Source: Stictocephala bisonia (lineage: Eukaryota; Arthropoda; Insecta; Hemiptera; Membracidae). From it: a DNA stretch of 64,000 bases. Where the stretch lies: the NCBI GenBank assembly GCA_035578905.1, contig JAQJVL010000113.1:248001-312000 (forward strand), written 5' to 3'. A model generated the notes under the pieces. The model saw only the letters and a list, made by a program, of their open reading frames with translations, was not told where the DNA came from and searched no databases. Within the stretch, counting starts at the first letter, position 1. Each line of letters opens with the position of its first letter. Of this stretch, positions 58,030 to 64,000 are shown in pieces. The translations under genes were made by a program, and so were the position numbers.

Positions 58030-58555
58030 CTACTAGCTGAACCCGGCGGACGTTGTCTCGCCTTTTATTTTTCATTGACATACCAAAATAAAGCAATAAA
58101 AAGAATTATAGAAAAAACCATTATTTATTAAATGAGTGCAAGAGGGTAAACAATATTTTTGGTCTTCTTATTTGGTGTATAAATGTAAAGTTTTTTTGTA
58201 GTGTGTGCTACACTCTCAAGGTGAAATGTAGAACTACAATAAATCAAAACATATACAGTACTGTTGTTGTGAGAACTTCAATCTGCTTATGGCATGTGAA
58301 ACTACATTAAACCACACAGTCATATGTTTTTTGTAAACAATTCAGATTCTCCATTTGAATAACATGGGATCTTTAGGAGCCCGTGGGGTGGGACCCTGTG
58401 GACGGATCTGCATCAAACTTCACAGAAACCATCTCGGAAGTATACAGGACAACATCCTAAAGTTTCATGGCGATCGGTTGGATGGATTGGCAGCGCATAA
58501 ACTTCAAACATATATATATATATACAAACATCCTCTTTTATAAATATAGATTGTG
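58030..58555 (+). mobile_element. Interspersed repeat of the insect 'CTAGCTGAACCCGGC' type
   Basis: It opens with CTAGCTGAACCCGGCGGACG-TTGTC and closes with AAGTTTCATGGCGATCGGTT...GGATTGGCAGCGCATAAAC, an AT run and TCCTCTTTTATAAATATAG. This opening/closing pair is widespread in insect genomes, often annotated as Helitron-like or unclassified. The short frame 58355-58543 within it is not a gene. Confidence 0.6.
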
Positions 58556-58909
58556 CTACAAAAATACTGTTCTAATTCCTATAGTTACAATTCCAGCTGA
58601 TAAGTGGTAAATAAGTTGATAAATATTATTCACCTTAATGCTTCTATGTAAGTGGTATATTTAGTTAGCAGTGTATTTAATAGAATAAATAAATCAGCTG
58701 ATTTCGCCCATGTGACGTCACAGTCTACAGCGCAGCCTCTTCGTGATACCTACCGTATTTTCTCGTTACCGTGCGGTGTGGCTATGTTTGATACGGTATT
58801 TAATTCAGAACTATGTAAGTTGTTTGTTTATTCCTACAGATGATTAATGAAACTACTATAAACAATTATTGTCAAGTTAGTATTGCAATAGGGCTTGCAT
58901 TGATATTTA
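58556..58909. other. Unassigned spacer
   Basis: A 63-codon frame (58652-58843) shows no distinguishing feature. Confidence 0.45.
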
Positions 58910-59102
58910 TTAGAACCCCTGGGTTGGTGCCTGATGGAATTTCAAAATAAAGATAGACCTATGTGTTAACCAGAGAACCAAAGTATTTCCTTACAAAATT
59001 TCAGCTGAATGGTTAGTTTTTGCATGCTTGAATAAAACACACACACTCACACAGACACAGGCAGACAGACAGACGCCATTAGAGTTTTATATAATAGTAA
59101 GA
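58910..59102 (+). mobile_element. 3' part of a second interspersed repeat
   Basis: AAATTTCAGCTGAATGGTTA, then CACACACACTCACACAGACA and the GGCAGACAGACAGACGCCAT block, ending TTTTATATAATAGTAAG. The layout is the same as the closing part of the repeat at 58030-58555 (AAA-TTTCA...GGTT, then microsatellite, then short terminal AT block), but a different family. Confidence 0.5.
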
Positions 59103-59294
59103 AATAAATTGTTGATGTCAATATTTATTACTGTTATTCAATTCCATAGGCATTAACATTAGTTCCATATTTCTTGATTATACACGTTGAGACATTCTGA
59201 TTGGAAGCTCAAGGGATTTGATAACGATACTTACATAAAAAAAATTAAAATAATAATATTAAATTTAAATTAATAGTAATATAAAAATTAATAT

Positions 59295-59635
59295 TTATGT
59301 TAGTTTGGGTAAGTTTAGGTTAGGTGAGGTTAAGTTGAGTTAAATTAAGTTAGGCTTAGTAAGGTTAGGCTAGGCTAGGTTATGTTAAGTTAGGTTGGGC
59401 AAGGTTAGGTTAGGTGAGATTAAGTTAGGTTTGTTTATTTTAGGTTAGATTTGGTTATGTTAGATTGTTTTTTTGTTAGGTTTGGTTATGATAGGCTAAG
59501 TTTTTAGGTTAGGTAAGTTTAGGTTAGGTTACGTTGGTTTAGGTTAGGTTAGGCTGGGTTAGGTTAGGTTATATTTCATCAGGTTCGATTCGATTAGGTT
59601 GGATTGGGTTAAGTTAGGTAAGGTTACATTAGCTA
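59295..59635 (+). repeat. Degenerate TTAGG-type (insect telomere-like) tract
   Basis: About 340 bp dominated by GGTTA/AGGTT pentamers with frequent substitutions (GGCTA, AAGTT, GATTG). All in one orientation, unlike the inverted arrangement in the 47-kb MITE. An interstitial telomere-like relic or half of a related mobile repeat. No perfect long TTAGG run. Confidence 0.85.
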
Positions 59636-60344
59636 TGTCATAAAATAGATTTCTAAGATGAATAGACCACAGAAGAGTAAAATCAAAATAGTTGCAGTTA
59701 TTTCGACTTTTAAATTATTTAGAGGGACCATTAAGTAAGGATTTATAATCATAAAATTGTATGTTATGTTAAATAATTCTCAACAACACATAATTCATCA
59801 CTACGTTACAGTCACACCACAAAATAGTAGTGACGTTGATAATACACGGTGGTCATCCCTAAATCCGTCTACGCCAATAATGCCGCACATATCCAAATAC
59901 GTTCCATTATTGTCCGATAATATCTGGGTGGAACAGATATAACGATATCCCTTGACATGGAGCGTTCATCCGCTTTATGTATGAAAGGGCATTTTTAACA
60001 GTTTATTCTTTATGCATTTATTATAGTTATCTTTTTATCTAATACTAAAAATGTTTCTGTTTTACAAAATATGAAATTATTTATTTATCAGCTGTTATTT
60101 ACTGTAGATATACATTTCCATATAAATGTTTCACTTATAACACGATACTAAACCAGAAGTTCGTTATTGGCTAACAATTAATATTTGATTAGGATTCTGC
60201 TTTATTTATATTTTTCTGATGATTTCAGAGGTGGATAAAAATTGGATATTGGATATTGTAAACCTCGTTGATGTAGGCAAATCTGAGACAACGTCCACAA
60301 ACGATCAGGGACATTTTTCATATATAATTTTGTATTGTCAGCTT
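59636..60344. other. Unassigned spacer
   Basis: No supported gene or repeat. Confidence 0.5.
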
Positions 60345-60450
60345 TTGCACTGTTAGTAACCAGACTACACAGATCATCCACACACTCATTTGCTCCTCAT
60401 ATTCGCCCATATACCTACGATCGTAGTTTTAGTGATGAACAGTGAATAAA
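60345..60450 (+). mobile_element. SINE family 1, 3' tail fragment
   Basis: GTTAGTAACCAGACTACACA, ATCCACACACTCAT and CATATTCGCCCATAT followed by TACGATCG match the 3' part of the SINEs at 2.7, 37.5 and 56.9 kb. The head is missing. Confidence 0.6.
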
Positions 60451-60676
60451 AGTCATCAATATCATCATTATCATTGATACTAAAATACAAAGTGTCCAGA
60501 TCGATTAGTGGTTCATCCGAGAAAGACTCACAAAGCTTGTCAAAAAAGCCAACGAAACAAAATGTTTCACATACATTACGTGGTTCAAATTAATCGATTA
60601 ATTGAAAAGTTGTCCACTACACTTGGTCACTGAGCTAGTAATATATTACCTTTTCTGAATTTATGTGGATCATAAC

Positions 60677-61022
60677 AATGAAAACGGATCTATAAGAAGT
60701 GAAATAAGATAGGGGAATAATCAGACTTCCTATAGTTGACAAACGAGGTTAGCGCGGCTGGCGATAGACAGTGTTTTTCGAGAATTGTTGCCACCATAAT
60801 GCCCTTCCTTGTCCACCGTTTCCGTTCCCTCTCATCCTCACATCAATTTTTAATCTTCCCTCTTCTCCAGGTGGCCGCGCTGCCTTCTCTGCCATTCTCT
60901 GTCTCACTCTAGTCTGCCGCGCAACAAGCTCAACCTAGCGGCGGCCGCGCCAAGATAGCAAAATTAGAAAAAAGGAGTCTGACTTTTTAACAATGGCCGT
61001 TTACTTCTTATAGATTTTCATT
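60677..61022. mobile_element. MITE, 346 bp, GC-rich centre
   Basis: The left end AATGAAAACGGATCTATAAG-AAGTGAAA mirrors the right end TTTACTTCTTATAGATTTTCATT. A second pair is CAGACTTCC / GGAGTCTG. The centre (60740-60955) is unusually G+C-rich, with GCGGCGGCCGCGCC. No coding sequence and no clear TSD. Confidence 0.75.
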
Positions 61023-61215
61023 GATAGATCATAGTTAGGAACCGGATTCCACAGATTCCAGTCCTCCCTCTCCAATAATTCTCCAAACGTAGCTTTTATT
61101 CTGTGATTATTGTATAAAAAGTTATAATTAATTTTTATGTTTATGTCCATTTTTAGATATTATTGGACGTAATCTTAATTTACATACATTCCTTGGACAA
61201 ATATAGTTCATAAGT
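61023..61215. other. Short unassigned spacer
   Basis: Nothing recognised. Confidence 0.5.
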
Positions 61216-61235
61216 ACATACAATATGAGGTTTGT

Positions 61236-61286
61236 AATCATATTGATAAATTGATTATCAATATGATTGATAAATCATATTGATAA
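61236..61286. repeat. Overlapping palindromes ATCATATTGATAAAT/ATTTATCAATATGAT
   Basis: AATCATATTGATAAATTGAT-TATCAATATGATTGATAAAT-CATATTGATAAAT forms two alternative overlapping hairpins. Confidence 0.8.
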
Positions 61287-61489
61287 ATGTAAAATACAAC
61301 ACGCTTATTTATTATTATTTATTAACAAAAAGCAGGGCTTTTATAGTTAAGTAAGATACTAATTATTATTAAAATAAAGCGACAACTGACACGCGTCCAA
61401 TTAAATTCCACTTAATTGAAAACCTAGGACTGACAAATAAATCAATATATGGTTTTGCGTGCTTTTCTCGAACAAAGAATAGAAAATGA

Positions 61490-62400
61490 CTGTACAGTTT
61501 GAAGGCGAGAATTGCCGGACTTTATAACATTCTTGAAGGGCTTTCTTGGCAGGAGGTTGATGAAATTTGTCCACGCTTCCTTAGAACCATGTCGAGCGAG
61601 TATTTACTAACCTTGATGTAAAAAACGTGTTTTAAAATGACTAAACAGTTTGAAGGCGATAATCGCCGGACTTTATAACATTCTTGAAGGGTTTTCTCGG
61701 CGGGAGGTTGATGAGGTTTGTCCACGCTTCCTTAAAACCGTGTCGAGCGAGTATTTACTAACCTTGATGTGAAAATTTTGCTTTAAAATTACTAAACCGT
61801 TTGAAGGCGAGAATCGCCGGACTTTATAACATTCTTGAAGGGTTTTCTCGGCAGGAGGTTGATGAGGTTGTCCACGCTTCCTGAGAACCGTGTCGAGCGA
61901 GTATTTACTAACCTTGATGTGAAAATGTGCTTTAAAATGACTGTACAGTTTGAAGGCGAGAATCGCCGGACTTTATAACATTCTTGAAGGGTTTTCTCGG
62001 CAGGAGGTTGATGAGGTTTGTCCACGCTTCTTTAGAACCATGTCGAGCGAGTATTTACTATCCTTGACGTGAAAAATGTGTTTTAAAATGACTAAACAGT
62101 TTGAAGGCGAGAATCGCCGGACTTTATAACATTCTTGAAGGGGTTTCTCTTCAGGAGGTTAATGAGGTTTGTCCACGCTTCCTTAGAACCGTTTCGAGCG
62201 AGTATTTTCTAACCTTGACGTGAAAAACGTGTTTTAAAATGACTAAACAGTTTGAAAGCGAAAATCGCCGGACTGTATAACATTTTTGAAGGGGTTTTCT
62301 CAGCAGGAGATTGATGAGGTTTGTCCACGTTTCCTTAGAACCATGTCGAGTGAGTATTTTCTAACCTTGATGTGAAAAATGTGTTTAAAAATGCCTGTGC
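61490..62400 (+). repeat. 151-bp satellite, 6 copies
   Basis: TTTGAAGGCGAGAATCGCCG (or variant) starts at 61498, 61649, 61800, 61949, 62100 and 62251. Periods are 151, 151, 149, 151 and 151. Each unit contains the small hairpin GGCGAGAATCGCC and CCGTGTCGAGCGAGTATTTA. The last copy is the most diverged. The minus-strand frames of 67-77 codons (repeating MDKPHQPPAEKTLQECYKVR) cross unit boundaries and lack independent support. Confidence 0.96.
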
Positions 62401-64000
62401 AGGTTACTTAATTATAAGTTTATTTGAAAAGTAGAGTAAAGATTTTCATATAATATACCAGTACTTAAAATATAATTTCAATTTGATATGATGAATTGTG
62501 TATAGATCATTTTTAGAAGTAGTCAAAGTAATTATGAAAACTGGTGATATGATGTTTTATTATTTTAATATGAATATTTTTTTATGTATGTATATTACCT
62601 TAGGTCGATGTACGGTTTATTACTTGTCCACGATGTTTAATACGAGTATAACTAATTAAATAGATTATTACGTATTTTATTTTAATCATAGATAAGTAAC
62701 TTTTCTAACATCGAGAAGTATTGTTCAAAACGTAACTATACACGTGTAACCTGAATCATTGTTCGTTGTGTAACACTATCATGAAATACAATCATATAAG
62801 CTTAATTAGTCACATACATCTAGGATTATTTGTTTGATTAGGCGAAGCATAGACACATAACATTTATTTGATATATTTCATTATATACACTGTTATGTAT
62901 AATAGTTAATTATTTTAGTATTTGCAAGATATATAATAAAAACTATAATAACATTTTAATTTACGTTTCTGTATTTGCATCCTTTACAAAGTCTATGGAT
63001 AAATGTACCGTATTAATATTCTTAACTGTAATAAAAACATTTTTCCTAATAAAACTAACGGTTATCCCAAAGGAAGAATGTTTGCACCAAGAATATATGA
63101 CGGGTATTCCTCTATGACTCATTTACTGATATGAACTCATTCCCTAGGGCTACCCAAAAGATTCATATCCCCAATCAACCGTACAGAGCTGCAAAATTAA
63201 AGGCAATTTTTTTCTTGCCTCCAGTTTTTTAATTAGAGCTAGGGCTAATCCATCAATTATTCCTCAACATAAGTTTGTTCTTTCTGTTTATAATATTCAG
63301 TATTTTTTAGATAAGGTAAAATATAATTTTTCTAAATTTTAATCAACTACGTTTTTCAGGCAGGGGGCATGCCATTTGTTACAAATAAAATATTTTTTTC
63401 TAGCAGGAACATTTCATAAATACTCACTATTAACCACAAAACTGGAATTCAGATCGTCCTGGAAGCCAGGCACCCTAATTTAATGCAAATTACAAATTTT
63501 TGTTGAGTAAATAAATAATAGGAATAAATTAGGTTATGTTCGGTTAGGTGAGTAAAAATGTTATTCAAACCAATGATATTATTCATTCTCAGCATAAAAA
63601 TATTTAAAATTATTGAAAAATAAAGATTTTTTTAAGTTGGATTTTAAAAAGTAATATTATGTATGATTATAAAACTATTTTTTATTTATTTATATTTTTT
63701 TCGGTAAAAACGAGTTCTCCGTGGTTGAAATCTACCTCGTATTTCAATACTTGTGGAAAATCAAACTCATATTTCACCACTTTTTCCACAAGAAATCGTA
63801 TTTTCAGAAGTGGCTAGAAAGTGTATAATTACTGTTTATAGAGAAACAACGAAGAATGAGTTGGTTAAGGCAGTGACTCAAGTCTTACTGGACATTCTAC
63901 GGTACCAGAAACAAACAGTTGATAGAACAGAGAGTTGTCATATTTGCATAGTCACATGACAAAGTCTTTTAAGAACTAAAACATTTACCAGACCCCTGTG
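62401..64000. other. Unassigned A+T-rich region
   Basis: No supported gene. A short GGTTATGTTCGGTTAGG piece (about 63532-63548) is TTAGG-like. At 63705-63790, GTGGTTGAAAT..., CTCGTATTTCAA and CTCATATTTCACCAC form a loose direct/inverted arrangement, perhaps a small repeat. The 68-codon frame at 63753-63959 has no recognisable motif. Confidence 0.45.

Noticed and set aside
59295..59635. A true chromosome end
   Set aside because: The TTAGG-like units are degenerate and flanked on both sides by ordinary sequence, so the tract is interstitial.

Overview
The window looks like gene-poor, A+T-rich nuclear DNA of an insect, probably a hemipteran-like genome (species not determinable here). The reasons are interspersed runs of the insect telomere-type pentamer (TTAGG and degenerate forms), decayed Jockey/CR1-type non-LTR retrotransposons with A-rich 3' tails, several tRNA-derived SINE-like repeats, MITE and fold-back transposons, and abundant micro-, mini- and satellite repeats. 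I find no intact host protein-coding gene, no rRNA, no CRISPR array and no bacterial-type operon. Nearly all open frames of 60 to 300 codons are by-products of tandem repeats or chance frames.

The dominant structure is a 12,971-bp element at 8750-21720. It has two nearly identical inverted arms of about 4.93 kb (8750-13674 and 16786-21720) around a 3.1-kb loop. It begins with 5'-AG, ends with CT-3', and is flanked directly on both sides by the 6-bp duplication TGTCAG. A 6-bp duplication, AG termini and long inverted repeats are hallmarks of Polinton/Maverick elements, but I see no polymerase, integrase, protease or capsid gene. I read it as a non-autonomous, giant-TIR Polinton-like or otherwise unclassified fold-back element. 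Each arm carries, from the tip inward: a promoter-like cluster of palindromes (CACGTG, TGACGTCA, AGGTCA-type half sites), a tRNA-like pol III unit, a 1.4-kb array of TTATACTATA-type motifs, and internal repeat units that continue into the loop. The loop holds two minus-strand open stretches that could be terminal exons.

Left of the element (1-8743): a decayed non-LTR reverse transcriptase, a SINE, a 19-bp minisatellite, a 0.9-kb tetranucleotide repeat field and a 36-bp G-quadruplex-forming minisatellite. Right of it: a hairpin repeat (23.5 kb), a 163-bp satellite (25.3 kb), a palindromic MITE (26.9-27.4 kb), a second older nested inverted-repeat element (about 28.0-32.0 kb) with captured exon-like sequence, a 65-bp array (32.4 kb), a third fold-back element (33.2-34.15 kb) and a 148-bp satellite (35.4-36.6 kb).

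From 37 to 64 kb: SINEs, two more non-LTR remnants (40.9 and 42.2 kb), a 66-bp array readable in long frames on both strands (44.0-45.2 kb), a MITE whose body is built of inverted TTAGG-like repeats (47.2-47.8 kb), a GC-rich interspersed repeat (52.4-53.4 kb), a 35-bp array (54.9 kb), Helitron-like or unclassified repeats (58-59 kb), a TTAGG-like tract (59.3 kb), a MITE (60.7 kb) and a 151-bp satellite (61.5-62.4 kb). The biology of the window is that of transposons and satellites. There is no pathway of cooperating genes.
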